Positions 39,701 through 51,369 of a stretch of DNA of 64,000 bases are shown in pieces; position 1 is the first letter of the stretch; each line of letters starts with the position of its first letter. A model generated the notes under the pieces. It was not told the origin of the DNA, searched no databases, and was given only the letters and a program-made list of their open reading frames with translations. The translations under genes were made by a program, and so were the position numbers. This DNA is from Edolisoma coerulescens (lineage: Eukaryota; Chordata; Aves; Passeriformes; Campephagidae), in NCBI GenBank assembly GCA_013397115.1, contig VWZW01001748.1, forward strand, positions 1 through 64,000, given 5' to 3'.

Positions 39701-42700
39701 TTCAGCTACTAAGCTGGGTCAAGCAAATACTGCTGGAGGCTGAGTCAAGCAAATACTGCTGGCTGGCTGGGAATACATTTTGAGGGTTTTTCCCCTTGTT
39801 TTCCGGCATAACTGATTTTTAGTGACATTGATAAACATAAACACTGATCTCAGATTTTAATTGTTTAGAAATGCAGTGTCATAAGTGGCCCACAAAGGAA
39901 ATTCAAACAGATACACAGTGGAAATAAAGTAGTCTTAAGTGCATTAGTAATTATACAAACAATGATGCTTAATGGAATTCCCTTTAAACTGAAGATATAG
40001 CACAGTCCTGCATTTTAAATTGCTAGTTAAGAAAACTAAGCTGATTTACCTCTACCATGCTCAACAGCTTTTTCTAATTTGGGCATAGCTTTGGCATAAA
40101 GATCCTAAAAAAAAAGAGAGAACAAGGGTAAATAGATACCAAGTAAGTAAAATATTAACTATAGACTGTAACTGACCTGACAAATAAAGGAGAAAAAAAA
40201 ACAGGAAAGAAAAAAAAGATGGGTCCCTAAAATAACTTGCTTTTATTCCCATTCCCACCCTTCACTTACAGGGCTATACTTGCACAATATTACATTTAGC
40301 ATAACTTACAGATTTTTCTCAAAGGAGTCTTTGGACAAGATGAAATACAATACTTCAAAACACAGGTGTCAATCTCAGTATTTTATTGAGATCAGCCAGC
40401 TGAAACTCAGAATTATCTCAGGTTTCTCAGTGTATGTAGATACCGCAAAAATACTTGAGGTGATGCAAAGAAAAGAAGTATAACACTGCAATAAACTCCT
40501 TCCTCACACTTCACAGGGTGAATGTGATTCATTCTGCAAGGTGATAAACTCCACTTTCCAGGAGACTGTCTTAGGCTAACAAGACTGCATTTTGAAGTGA
40601 CTTCGAAAATGAGATGTCCATAGATGTCCAAAGTAAATCAAAGATACTGCATCAACCCCACAGACTAGTTCTGGGGGTTTTTTAGACTGAGACTATTCAG
40701 GAAGAATTCACATTGCCTTTTATCCAAACAGAAGAGAAAATCTCAATAAAAAGAACTCTGCTAATTGTTATTTATGCTAATAATCCTTCAGAGAGATAGT
40801 GTAAGGCTGTCTATAAACTAAGGAACAAATTCATAAACACATATGCCCAAAGCTAAAGCAGAGAATAGTCTTGCAATTCCACCTGAGCTGCATCTGAATG
40901 GGGACAATCTCTTTAGAACGTTGATCTCCTCACTGGCAAGAGTGATGCAAAAACCCCTCATCTGTCATGAAAATAAAAAAGTGTTAACATGTGTCACACA
41001 GTATAACTCTAAATGGATGTTGGTCTTATAAAAAGCCAATTTAAGACGAACCTGCTCTAAGGACCCCAGAGACTAAGTGATCTTCTGTCACAGCTGAAAC
41101 ATAACTGGCTCATTTCTACATCTGAGTTTTGAGCTGCATTTCCACTACAGTTAACTAATTTTGAAAAAGTAAAATGGATATACAAACATAACCAATTTTA
41201 TTCTCATTGTCCTAGATTAGTTTTAATTTTAAAGACAACTGAGACACACCTAAATATTATTTTCTTCAGGGATGGGTGGGGGGTGTAAAACCAAAGCTAC
41301 CTCTGACTACAGTTAAGCAAGCAAGATTGCCCCAAACCTATAAAGTTTACATGGCCGCTTCATAAAATGAGTCAGTAAACCACTGCCAGGAAATGGCTTG
41401 TTGTGTGTGAGCAGAAGAGCACATCTTATGTCAATGATCACCAGACAGACAAAAAAAATTAAAACAAATAGGATGACAACAGGTCAGCCAGACATAAAGC
41501 AAGGTTAAAGGCTAACCTCCTCTCCCATTTTGTTCCCCAGTTAGGGTTACCACAGGCAACCAACCAACCAAAACCCACGTGTTCAGGAGGCCAGAGCTCT
41601 GACTATCCTGTAGAAAACCCCCTTTCCTTTTCCAAACTGCAGCCAGTGCTCCTGCTGGTGGCACTTCAGAAACACTAGATTGAAAAACCCTGAAAAGATA
41701 TTTCAGTCCTGTTAAAGGTACCACCACACAGAACTTCCAGGCAGAAAGGACACCCTGATCTGCAGAGCTTGGCTTTGAAAGGAGAGCTGGGCAAACAGCT
41801 TGCAGCTTAAGGGGATGCACAACAGCCAGAGGGCAAAGTAGAGACTCAAGTTGCCAAGAGGCAACCACAGGGCAAGGATGCCCTTGCTTCAAAAGTAAGC
41901 CTCAACATTTCCTAGGCAGGAAAAGAGCAAGAAAGCCATCCTGGGGCTTTGCAACCTAATACAAACAATTCAGGCCTTGATTACAAAAATCTTGGTTTTC
42001 CTCTCTGCTACAGACACTATTTTTGTATTTAATGACTACTTACTCTAAACATACTACCTAATAAAATATGTATGAGAAGGTTTTGGGGTAAGGTCTGGGG
42101 ATTAGGTTTACCACTACTTAGTAGCCTGGGATTTTCTCTCTTCCAGAGAGCTGCATTCCTTCCCTCAACATTCCAGTTCAGCAAATACTGATTTATTTTT
42201 TGCTAAGTTGTGTTTTGTCACAGTTGCAGTGAGGGCAACTTGGTTTTGCTGCTCCAAAACACACTGCTTGATAATTTAAGGCCTCCTTGAGCATGAAAAC
42301 TGCAAATACCACTCTCCTATCTTCCTCAGCCACAGAACAGTGCCAAATTAAGATATCACTAGGTATATTTAAGCCTAAAGCTCACTTCAGAAAACAGTTC
42401 TAGGCTTTAGTTAATTTTCTTTTCATTCTTTTGGAAGAAGAACCCCTAAATCCAGGGTTTAGTTCAGCAAATTAGTATAAAGATACAACTGGTTTTGTGT
42501 GACAAGGGGGTAAACATTATGACCTAAACTGTGGAAAATTTTAAGCAATGCAGAAAACTTTAAGTGATGCAGCATTTTTGAGAAATGCTTTTACAGCTAT
42601 CAACTTTTACTTTGCTGCTATCTATTAATTCCAACCCTGAAAAAACAAACCCCAATCCCAGCTGGGGATTTATCCCCGAACCACCACCAGCTGCAATACA

Positions 42701-45700
42701 AACCATTGTACCTGACACCAGGCTGTGTATGGCTCCAGACCATGCCGTAAACGGGAAACCCCCTCTTCCAACTCGGTTTTGGGATTCTCCACATATTTAG
42801 TCTCACGAGCTGGGGAGGAGTACAGTGACAGCTGTGAATATTAGCAAACAAGATGTTAAAAACAAAGGTGTAATTCTGTAAGTAGGTCTTCAGGGCATGA
42901 ACAGCCTAAGCAGAGAACACCTAACACTGTGCTTACTACATAAACAATGCATAATAAAAATTCACACAGCTCTGAGACAACCATTATGAGCAAAGTTTAA
43001 TTATACAGCACATAATTACAATGAAGATGACTTCTAACTGCTATACAATTCATTCATAGCTGCTATATGATCTAAGTCACAAGTTATAAATTAATATTAA
43101 ACTAGTTTAATAAGAACACACAACATAATTGTGAAAAATGTTTCTCACCTTAATCAGCACTTCTGGTTCCCAGTTAACATACTGAATGTACTAGAAATCA
43201 CAATCAATCATTTTCTATATTTGCACAAGCCATCATTAAAGAGCCTAAGCAGCTTCTAACAAAGGTAACATCCAATACAAATGTGCCTGTTTGTTACTGG
43301 GCAGGAAAATGGTACAACATCCCAACCTTTGGTCATTAACCACATCAGCAACTGACAGCAGTAATGGCACCCTGGCACTGAGCAAAGAGGAAATGTAACG
43401 AGCAATGGGCACCTTCACATAATAAATGCTAAACCACCCTATTTAGGGTTTAGAATCACAACATTACTACAATTATCTAAGCATATTTGAAATTGTATTC
43501 CATTAAAAAAAAAGACTGAAGTCTGTACTGTTGAAGATGAACAGCAAAGTTCAGATCAAAACAAAACTTATTAAAATTTCTAGCAGATTATACACTACAC
43601 AGATGTTTAGTATAAAAAACTTGTATTTTATACCATATTTATACTCCATTTAGTAGTTTATTATAAACTGATGATTACAAGTATTGCTGCATTAAAGTGT
43701 AGCTAGCCCTCTTTTCATGATCAGCTGGAAAAGAACTGTCTGTCCTAATCAAAAAAGCTGCTAACCATAACATAACATTACATAGAATTTCTCCGATAAT
43801 TTGGTAACTTGTACAGCTGGATTTCCCATAATACTTTGAAAGACAAGGATTTTCAGCCTCATTTCCCTAGGAAACCTGGTCATCCCTGGCAATCACAGTC
43901 ACAAGCTGAACTTTGATCCTGTTGGACGACCTAACAGCAATGTCTGGCACAAGGACAGAAGCCTCGGAGATAAGGAAATTCCCATCTATTTTATGAAACT
44001 AGACAGCTGACACAGTAGAGATCCAAACTAACACCCTGTGAATGGCAAGAAAGGCAGCCAAAACTCCATGGCTTGCACATTCTGCCGTGCTGGAGTTGAT
44101 GGCAAGCCCATTACTCAGCTCACATGAACTCCACGCTGCTGCCTCGCGCCTGACTCAGGCCAGCAGAGGTTGGGCACGCGACGGCCCAGGCTGAGGCTGC
44201 CGGGCCAGGGAGGGCCAGGGAGGGTCAGGAGAGCACGGCAACCACGGCTCCTCTCGCTCTGGGCAAGGGAACTGCCCGTGCAGACACAGCCAGAACACCT
44301 CAGTATGCACAAACACGAGTCTCATTCAGTTCCAGTGCTCAAGTAACAACACTTCAGCTTGGATTGAAAGACTCAAAAGTTTTAAACAACAGCACGCTTT
44401 CATGGATATAAAGCTGGATTTAGTTATGAACTACTTCTTTTAAGTTTTTTTTTTAATGCTGGAGACTTTTAAAAGCCTGTGCAACAATGCTGGTGAGTCT
44501 ACAGTTTGACAGGGTATTTTAAAGCTCTACTTAGAACCAAGACATTTGTAACATCTTAAGGAAATGAAAATATAGCAGGTATTTATTACCACTACTTATT
44601 GTATTTGTTTTTGCTTAGGTCTGAATACCATGAAGAAAGAAAAACTGATAAAATTCTATAGGCTACTATAGTGGATTCAAAGTATTGCCAGACAAGAATT
44701 TGCATCATAAAAAGGAGAATATTTTTAGAAATAAAACATTCCGATTTGCTGTTTTCGTGGGGAACACAAATGAATTTTTATTAGAATTTACCAACAGTAC
44801 TTACAGCAAAAGTAAGTGGTATTATCTGGATAAAAAGCAAAGAAAATATTCCTGTGGATTTGAAATATAACCATACGTAAATCTACAAACATGAAAACGT
44901 AATTTCTGAATGAAGAATATAAGGCTTTAAGGTAGGAAAAAGATCTTACAAGCAAGTCTGGCACTTTCAAGTGAAGAACATCAAATGCAATGCCCAGGTA
45001 AAAGCAAAACTATACAGATGTCTCTGGTGTGGAAAATTGAGAAGCAAATTTAAAGGCATGAATACAAAAGGTGACAAGATGTACCTGTATGCTTTCACAC
45101 ATGAAAATAAATGTTTTTCAGAATTCTTTAGATAGAAGAGCACTAAGGCTCTAACCACACTTACCTCCTCAGTTTTCAGCAACTCCTTTTTGGAAGTCTT
45201 CTCTGAAGAAGCAGCATAAACCTGGACAGAGAGCAAGCCCAGGCTGACAGGGGTGGCCCCCAGCCGAATTACCTGGAAACATTATAGGAAGACAAGTCAT
45301 GATTACGTGCAAACAAAATGGCAACATGTTTGAACACATCCAGATAGACAATGTTTATGTCCCTCTACATGGTAAAAGGTGATATATTAAGATGCTTGGA
45401 AATTAAGAGAAAGGGGGGTCAGCAGTACACAATCTAATGCTCTCAGGTACTCAAATGGTAACACCTGAATCACTCAGATGGTAGTTGGAAAAGCCTAAGG
45501 CTAACGGAGACAGTAGAAATAAATGCTAATCTCACCAGTCTTCATCCCACAAAAATGATCTTGTTTTCTCTTATTTGAAATATTTTTTGTATTAACTTTC
45601 TCAGTTTAAATAGCAAGATTATACTCATATTTTAATCAATGTTGTGAATGCCCATAATACCTCCATTTTTCCATAGTCAGTACCAAGAAGTTCAGTGTTT

Positions 45701-48700
45701 TACTTCTACTTAATATTTGCATCTACATTTAGGAAAATAATAAGACCTACAGCTATAAATACCAGAAAAAAAATCAGTATTTTCCAAGAATTTTAGGAAT
45801 GTCTCCTACTTTTCTGTCAGAAACATCAATTACTTGACTGTTTTTTGAATCCTTTAAATTCAATCCAATCACACGGCACAACCATCATGAGTAAGGTGGA
45901 TTTAATTCTTCCAATACTCAGGACCTATGCTAAATTGTATTTCTTAATGGCAAAGTCTGTTTCAACTTAAAAAACAAGATAAAAATCTTAGCTGCACAGT
46001 AAATCAAGAATGCCTAGACAGCATTTTCCATCAAATGCACATCCTTATTAACAGCAAAGCATAACTCCAGAAATGTCAGTTCAAATGGGAAAGCTTTCAA
46101 TGTCTCACACTCCTGTTACTGCTCAAGGAAATGTGCAGAGTTACAGCGGCCTGTGTTTTGCTGGATCAGGTTACGGCACGAGTGGCTCTAACACCAAACT
46201 GGAGGCGTGTGGCTCCCAGAAGTCCTGCTGCTCACCTTGCCCTAGCTTTGGTGGCCGGATGCTTCCACCGTGAGGCAATTCACCTCGCCAATTTGGCAAA
46301 AGATTAATCCTGAAAGAGAAGCGGAGAGCTTTGTGCGGGCTTAGTAAATGGAACCCATCCATGAACCAGCCTGACAGGCACCAGAGGAACTGTGTGGGCC
46401 AGGGAAGAGGGGATGAGAAAGGAGAAGGCAGCAAGGCCTCTTCCTTTGCAGAAACAGTACGGTCTGCTGCGCTGACCTCGCTGCTTGTGAGACAGAAGCC
46501 GTGGTCGAACCAGCACGTCCTTCACACTGTGCTGGGGTAACCGGCCCGGCCACGGCACAATTGCTCTGTCTGTCTGTCGCAGAACTGTTAGAAAATAGCT
46601 TTAAAATTATCCAGACCACATCGGCTTATTGTAGGCAGTCAAGCATTTGCAGCTTAAATTTCTTTCACTGCTTTGCAGGTGGAATATTTATTAAATGTAA
46701 CCAAGAGACTCCTCAAACTAAAAATTAGACTATATAGCTGTCAAACTTCCCGAAAACGTTCGTTTATGTGTAGACAAACAGCACACAAGAACTAGGTCAC
46801 AGGACTGCTTTTCTGGAAGACACAAGGGATCTGATGGGTCAAAAGGTATGGAAAAACTTGCTTAAAATGGAAGTTTTTCCTTGTCTGAATTTATGGACTC
46901 ATTACTAAAGCACTATAAATGAAACACCACAATGACTGGATCAGCTGTTTCAAAGCCAAGGAAAGACAAGGATAATCTTTAATAGTGTTTGCTTAAACAC
47001 TTTTCACATACTTCCGGTAGCCAGGACAGAAACAAACGCTACTAACCATTAATAGCTGTAGAGTTTATTTCCTCAATCTTTCCTTTTTTCACTGCAAAAT
47101 TGTTCTGTCACTGAAAAGGCAAAAATCTAAATGCATTTTCATTCTGAAATATGTTTTCAAACAGTGTAAATGGTGCTAAGCATCACCAGCAGAAATCATA
47201 AATCCAAATGCTTTAAATATCTGGGATTTTTATATAAAGACACAAACAGCAGAGCACAACACTGGAAGCACCTTGGTTTCACAAAACAGTACCCGTGGCC
47301 ACAAAACTACTCAGACTGAAAACGTCAACTGTTTATATTATCAAGACACTGAAGTGCCGACATTTTCCATTGGTTTTACTTTTCAATAAAATGAAATTAA
47401 CCACTAAAAGTGCAAGTTGAATCTCTTCTTAAATGTGCTGTTCAAGTCATACTGCAATGGTCCCCTACATCAGCCTTACAGGACAGACAGAACTGCTGCT
47501 GAAATATTGCATATTTGCACAAACAGAAGTATTTATTTGGGAGTATGAAAGATCAACTGCTGTACTTTTTGTTTCCAAAACTCCCTTTAGGATCTCATTT
47601 TTGATTGCCATACTAACCACATATTACTAACAATTGGTTTAGTAAACATTTTGACTGATTGAGCTGTGCCTTCAGCCTGCCAGTCTTACAGCCATTCAGT
47701 CAGTATCAGAAAAGCAGAGCCGACATTCTTTTCTATTGGCAATGCTCTGCAGTTATTTTAAGCAAAAAAGATACAATTACTCCTCTCTAGCTGAAGAATT
47801 CAACTTTAGACACCAGATAGGAAAAGCTTGAGCACACTTTTGAGAAGGCTGATACTGGTCCTAATGTATGAAACTGCTTCATTTTTCTCTTCTTTTTCTA
47901 TTCTTCCTCCTAATTCTCAGCCTGAACTATAAAAACATAAAACCAAAATCCAAACTCTTGAACACTCCTGTCCCTGAAGCACAAATACCCTGGACGAAAA
48001 GCCACCTTCCCCTTTGGCTCTCAGAGGCATAACATCAGGTTGGCCTGAAGCACCTAAATCCTCACTGGCTGTATAAAAAATACTAATATTATGCATAGTG
48101 CCTAAATGCACAGGTTCACATATAACCCCTCTAATGACAATTCAGTATCAATTATGGAATTCTCAATGATTGTGAGCACAAAAAAATTCCAGGAACTGTC
48201 ACAACATTAAAGAACAAAAAGAACAAAGAAGTTGTGACAAGAGCAGAGCAAGTGAGGGCTCAGCACATCAGTATCACAGACTCACAGGATTGTCAGGGTT
48301 GGAAGGGACCTCTGGAGATCACCCAGTCCAACCCCCCCACCGAGGCAGGGTCACCTGGAGCAGGTGACACGGGAATGCGTCCAGGTGGGTTTGAATGTCT
48401 CCAGAGAGACTCCACGACCTCCCTGGGCAGTCTGTTCCAGTGCTCTGCCATCTCAATGTGAAATTCTTCCTCATGTTGAGATGCAACTTACTGTGTTTCA
48501 GTTATATATTAGCATTTGGTATACTCAGTATATTGATATCTAGACATATTATCAATATTTGACACAGAAAATGGTACCAATGAAAATGGATATCAAGAAT
48601 CGAGCATCACCAGTTTGGGTTTGTTTTTTTTTTTTTTAAACGAACAACTACCTGACTGACAGACACAGCTCGCTTTTAAGCCTGATGGGATCTGGGGCTG

Positions 48701-49189
48701 CTCGTATCCGAGGCAAAGACCTTTGAGACAGCGAGAGCCGGACCGTGCTTTCCGCAGGTTTCACTGACAACCTTCACGCACTAAAGGGAGACTTTTCAAG
48801 ACCGAGCTGACACTTTCAAGCGACAACAGCACGAACCCAAACACTGCGGTAACTCCGCTCCGCGCTGCCAGAAGCAATTTCAAAATAAGCAGCAACTGTA
48901 AAGAAGGAATGTGATGTGCACGCACCACTCCAAACTCTGCGGCAACACAGCTGCGCGCGGCTGCATCCCACCAAGAATTTAAAGTAAGGAATGTGTCTCT
49001 TTTCATGCAACACGGAGGGCACGCGGCTCTGAAGCGCTAAAAGGAGCGATTGAAGCAGCTGCAAGGAGAGCGGGACTAAGAGCCTGCGAAGAGTGAAAGG
49101 CAGAGCCCGCGGTGCGGCCCCGCGGTCCCGAGCGCTGCCGGCGGCGCGGGCCGGGCCCGAGCGCGGGGACCCTTCCTCACCTTGAACAT
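30760..49189 (-). CDS. APOO: Apolipoprotein O / MICOS complex subunit MIC26, complete coding region
   Basis: MIC26 is an inner-mitochondrial-membrane subunit of the MICOS complex, which shapes cristae junctions; it works with MIC27 (APOOL) and binds cardiolipin. Coding exons on the minus strand are 49181-49189, 45165-45272, 42712-42831, 40050-40104, 38865-38960, 36829-36920, 31741-31848 and 30760-30768. All have GT-AG borders and join in frame to 198 residues, the human length. Diagnostic matches to human: start MFKVI, LSLYS (40-44), KYVE, EPYTAWCQ (72-79), FYPRLGVISFAG (110-121), GSKIKKLVYP (130-139), MYYPQQA (149-155) and QLYDWSLQGYI. There are three hydrophobic stretches: about 4-23, 114-128 and 136-151. 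The tail is lysine-rich (NPKKKKSGEKGDKNL). The paralogue APOOL is longer, which makes it unlikely. No disabling change was found. Confidence 0.97.
31741..31848 (-). CDS. APOO: APOO exon 7 (residues 161-196)
   Basis: Encodes VAGTQLYDWSLQGYIAVEAL and then WKDNPKKKKSGEKGDK. Its donor (gtaaga at 31735-31740) shows the coding region must continue in a further exon. The acceptor (tttcaaag) is weaker than the others. Confidence 0.95.
36829..36920 (-). CDS. APOO: APOO exon 6 (residues 130-160)
   Basis: Encodes GSKIKKLVYPAALMGISTSM and YYPQQAVAIAK: a basic loop, a second transmembrane segment and the conserved YYPQQA motif. Acceptor aaaacag, donor gtcagt. Confidence 0.96.
38865..38960 (-). CDS. APOO: APOO exon 5 (residues 98-130)
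   Basis: Encodes GYEFLQKPPAGFYPRLGVIS and on to GIIGLFLAR: the conserved FYPRLGVI motif and a transmembrane segment with glycines at 115, 121 and 124. Acceptor cttttcag, donor gtaggt. Confidence 0.96.
39713..39764. repeat. 26-bp tandem duplication
   Basis: Two adjacent copies (39713-39738 and 39739-39764) share gtcaagcaaatactgctgg and differ at only a few positions. It lies in APOO intron 4, with no likely effect on splicing. Confidence 0.85.
40050..40104 (-). CDS. APOO: APOO exon 4 (residues 80-98)
   Basis: Encodes DLYAKAMPKLEKAVEHGR plus one base of Glu98. The acceptor follows a long pyrimidine tract (ctctctttttttttag). Donor gtaaat. Confidence 0.93.
42712..42831 (-). CDS. APOO: APOO exon 3 (residues 40-79)
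   Basis: Encodes LSLYSSPARETKYVENPKTE and on to LEPYTAWCQ: the helical, charged region exposed to the intermembrane space. Phase 0 at both ends. Acceptor attcacag, donor gtacaa (a weaker site). Confidence 0.95.
44140..44290. promoter_or_regulatory. CpG-rich patch in APOO intron 2
   Basis: Contains gcacgcgacggcccaggctg and repeated gccagggaggg-like units. Possible intronic enhancer or internal promoter; no exon is visible. Confidence 0.25.
45165..45272 (-). CDS. APOO: APOO exon 2 (residues 4-39)
   Basis: Encodes VIRLGATPVSLGLLSVQVYA and then ASSEKTSKKELLKTEE: a hydrophobic N-terminal segment followed by a charged linker. Phase 0 at both ends. Acceptor tttccag, donor gtaagt. Confidence 0.95.
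48262..48490 (-). mobile_element. CR1 LINE 3' fragment, inverted
   Basis: Starts with the CR1 3' end read backwards (atcacagactcacaggattg, then ggttggaagggacctctgga) and runs to cttcctcatgttgagatg. About 230 bp, in APOO intron 1, same strand as APOO. Confidence 0.9.
49181..49189 (-). CDS. APOO: APOO exon 1, coding part (MFK)
   Basis: ATG (49187-49189) in the context gccgccATGT, then TTC AAG and donor gtgagg. It lies in a CpG island, as expected for a housekeeping gene. The 5' UTR extends to higher coordinates. Confidence 0.93.
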
Positions 49190-49196
49190 GGCGGCG
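49185..49196 (+). promoter_or_regulatory. YY1-like site overlapping the APOO start codon
   Basis: gAACATGGCGGC on the plus strand matches the YY1 core (AANATGGCGGC), which is frequent just downstream of start sites of nuclear genes for mitochondrial proteins. By chance the ATG of the motif overlaps the antisense of the APOO ATG. Motif evidence only. Confidence 0.45.
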
Positions 49197-49331
49197 CCGG
49201 GCGCGCGGCGACGGAGCGATGGCGTCACCGCGGCGTGACGTCAGGCGCGGTGTCCCCGCCCAGCGCCCGCCCGGTGCCGGCGCCGCTCGGGCAGCGGAGG
49301 CGTTCCCGTGTTCCGTGTCGGCCGCGCGGGA

Positions 49332-49366
49332 ATGGCGCCCGAGCGCTCGTGTGCGACACAGGCGAG
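49332..49366 (+). CDS. Possible first exon opposite APOO (very tentative)
   Basis: An ATG in fair context (ggaATGG) in the CpG island opens MAPERSCATQA and reaches a weak donor (gag|gtgccg). Its phase would match the candidate exon at 51370-51491. In human a gene (CXorf58) lies head to head with APOO, but this sequence does not resemble it as I know it. May be chance in GC-rich DNA. Confidence 0.12.
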
Positions 49367-49473
49367 GTGCCGGAGTGCCGAAAGCGCTTACACACTAGTC
49401 CTCAGCCCGCAGCATGGCTCCGTGTGTTACCTTGCAGCCTTCACAAAGAAGATTCGGCTGTTCAGAGATCACA

Positions 49474-49912
49474 GAATCAGTCACAGGATCACGGAATCAG
49501 TTAGGTTGGAAAAGACCTCTGAGGTCATCGAGTCCAACCTGTGACCGAACACCACCGTATCAACTACAGCACGGCACTGAGTGCCACTTCCAGTCTTTCC
49601 TAAAACACCTCCAGGGACGGTGACTCCACCAGCAGTCCATTCCAGTGTCTATTCACCCTTTCTGTGAAGAAATTCTTCCTCATGTCCAACTTAAACCTTC
49701 CCTGGCACAGCTTAAGACTACGTCCTCTCATCCTGTCGCAGGCTGCCTAGGAGAGACCGAGCCCCAGCTGGCTACACACTCCTGTCAGGGAGTTGCAGAG
49801 AGTGATAGAGCCACCCCCGAGCTTTCTTTTCCCCAGGCTGAACAACCCCAGCTCCTTCAGCTGCTCCTCATAGGACTTTTGCTTCACCAGCTTCATTGCT
49901 CTTCTGTCTCAC
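49474..49912 (-). mobile_element. CR1 LINE 3' fragment, inverted
   Basis: Read backwards it has the CR1 end (ggttggaaaagacctctgag), the ccattccagtgtctattcac and gaagaaattcttcctcatgt blocks, and the ggctgaacaaccccagctcc block. About 440 bp. It abuts the APOO promoter island on one side and the LTR fragment on the other. Confidence 0.9.
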
Positions 49913-49935
49913 TGCCAGTATAATTTGGATGGGTG

Positions 49936-50205
49936 GGCTGTGTTTGCTTGGGGTAGAGGTAATTTTTTTCACAGTGGCTGGTATGGGGCAGCGTACTGGA
50001 TTTGTGCTGAACACAGGGCTGATAATACAGAGATGTTTTTGTTACTGCTGAGCCGAGGCCTTTTCTGCTTTTCCTACGGCCATGCTGGCGAGGGGGCTGG
50101 GGGTGCCTGGGAGGTTGGGAGGAGACACAGCTGGGACAGGTCACCCCAACTGACCAAAGGGACATTCCAGACCATGTGACATCATCGTCAGTACATAAAC
50201 CACCC
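49936..50205 (+). mobile_element. ERV LTR fragment, forward (5' part)
   Basis: Contains the 5' two-fifths of an avian ERV LTR: gcttggggtagaggtaattt, cagtggctggtatggggcag, ggatttgtgctgaacacagg, and a degenerate TATA region (cagtacataaa, about 50189-50199). It stops abruptly where an inverted copy of the same LTR begins. No retroviral coding sequence accompanies it. Confidence 0.8.
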
Positions 50206-50791
50206 TGGGCTTAAGCCCAGCCGGCAACTAAGCCCCACATGGCCATTTGCTCACTGCCCCACCAGCGGGATCAGGGAGGGAATCAGAAGGATAAAAACCA
50301 GAGAATTCATGACTTGAAGACAGTTTAACAGCGAAAGCAAAAGCATGCAGACAAGCAAAGCAAAACAAGGAATATATTCACTATTTCCCATGACTGGGGA
50401 GGTGTTCAGCCATCTCCAGGAGAGCAAGGCTCCATCACACCGATCAATGACTTGGGAAGACAAATGCCATCACACCAAACGTGCCCCCTTTGCTTCTTGT
50501 TCCCTCCACTATATATACTGCTCATGATGTCACATGGTCTGCACTATCCCTCTGGACAGTTGGGGTTACCTGTCCCAGCTGTGTATCTTTCTAGCCTTCC
50601 ATGCACCCCCCGCCCCCTTGTGAGCCTGGCAGTATGAAAAGCAGAAAAGGCCTCAGCTCTGTGTAAGCCCTGCTCAGCAATAACAAAAACATCTCTGTAT
50701 TATCAGCCCTGTGTTCAGCACAAATCCAATACACAGCCCCTTACCAGCCACTGTGAAGAGAATTAACTCTACCCCAGCCAAAACCAGCACA
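50206..50791 (-). mobile_element. Solo ERV LTR, inverted, near complete
   Basis: Read on the minus strand it starts TGTGCTGGTTTTGGCTGGGG at 50791. It carries the same cacagtggctggtaaggggc and aacacagggctgataataca blocks as the forward fragment, then a TATA box (tatatatag, about 50510-50518), and ends with gcttagttgccggctgggct near 50210. At about 585 bp it has solo-LTR size. I recognise it as a songbird-type ERV LTR; the exact subfamily would need a repeat library. No target-site duplication is obvious. Confidence 0.8.
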
Positions 50792-51369
50792 ATGGGGCTA
50801 GTGTATGGATAGGGTTCTGTGCCTTTCTAATCTCATTAAGAAAAAAAAATCAAGTACCCTTTTCTCAGTATTTTTACACTTCTTGGTCTCTGCATCCCCT
50901 GTGGCATCTCCCAGCTCACTTGAGTGAGTTGGAGAGGTGCAAGTTTTTTCTCCTCACATCTGCAGCAAGGAAGGGTCTTGTGTACATCCCACGGTGACTG
51001 ACTTGTAACTCAGTGGGAGATGAATATCAGAAATGAAGAGTGCTAAATTTCTGACAGAAAATGGACTTGGAACAGGCTGCCCAGGAAGGTAGTGGAGTCA
51101 CCATCCCTGGAGGTGTTCAAGAAACATAGTTTCTTGAAAACAGCCAATATTGATTTTAGAATATGAAGAATAGCACCCTGTTGGTCCTAGAAAACTTTAT
51201 TAGAAGAATTTTAATGTAAAAGGTGAATTACCTGAAGAATATGGTAGCAAACAGTTCATCAGGAACAGTACTGTGGAAAGACAGATGAGGTATGCACCCT
51301 TGTACAATTTTCTTTGTGATGATAATTTTTGTTGTTTCCTCTTACAATTCCTATGTTTCTTTACTGCAG
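50792..51369. other. Intergenic with small CR1 relic
   Basis: Bases 51065-51123 (gaacaggctgcccaggaagg, then ccatccctggaggtgttcaa) are a short CR1 fragment on the plus strand. The rest is unique. It ends in a long pyrimidine tract leading to the candidate exon at 51370. Confidence 0.6.

Larger units (their letters stand above)
30769..49180 (-). other. APOO introns: content
   Basis: Introns are long and AT-rich. I see no nested gene. Intron 1 (45273-49180) holds a CR1 fragment and a GC-richer patch near 46140-46580. Intron 2 (42832-45164) has a CpG-rich patch at 44140-44290 with imperfect gccagggaggg repeats. Intron 4 has a 26-bp tandem duplication at 39.7 kb. The remainder is unique AT-rich DNA. 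Confidence 0.5.
49080..49420. promoter_or_regulatory. APOO: APOO CpG-island promoter
   Basis: About 340 bp of very CpG-dense DNA around the APOO start codon. A perfect palindromic CRE (TGACGTCA) is at 49236-49243, with a half-CRE (GGCGTCA) at 49221-49227 and GC boxes (ccccgcccagcgcccgccc) at about 49254-49272. No TATA box was seen. CRE and GC boxes suggest CREB/ATF and Sp-family control, which is inference. The island could also drive transcription to the right. Confidence 0.85.

Noticed and set aside
46073..46619. GC-richer block with several frames in APOO intron 1
   Set aside because: No splice sites consistent with APOO exons, no known domain, and both strands open.
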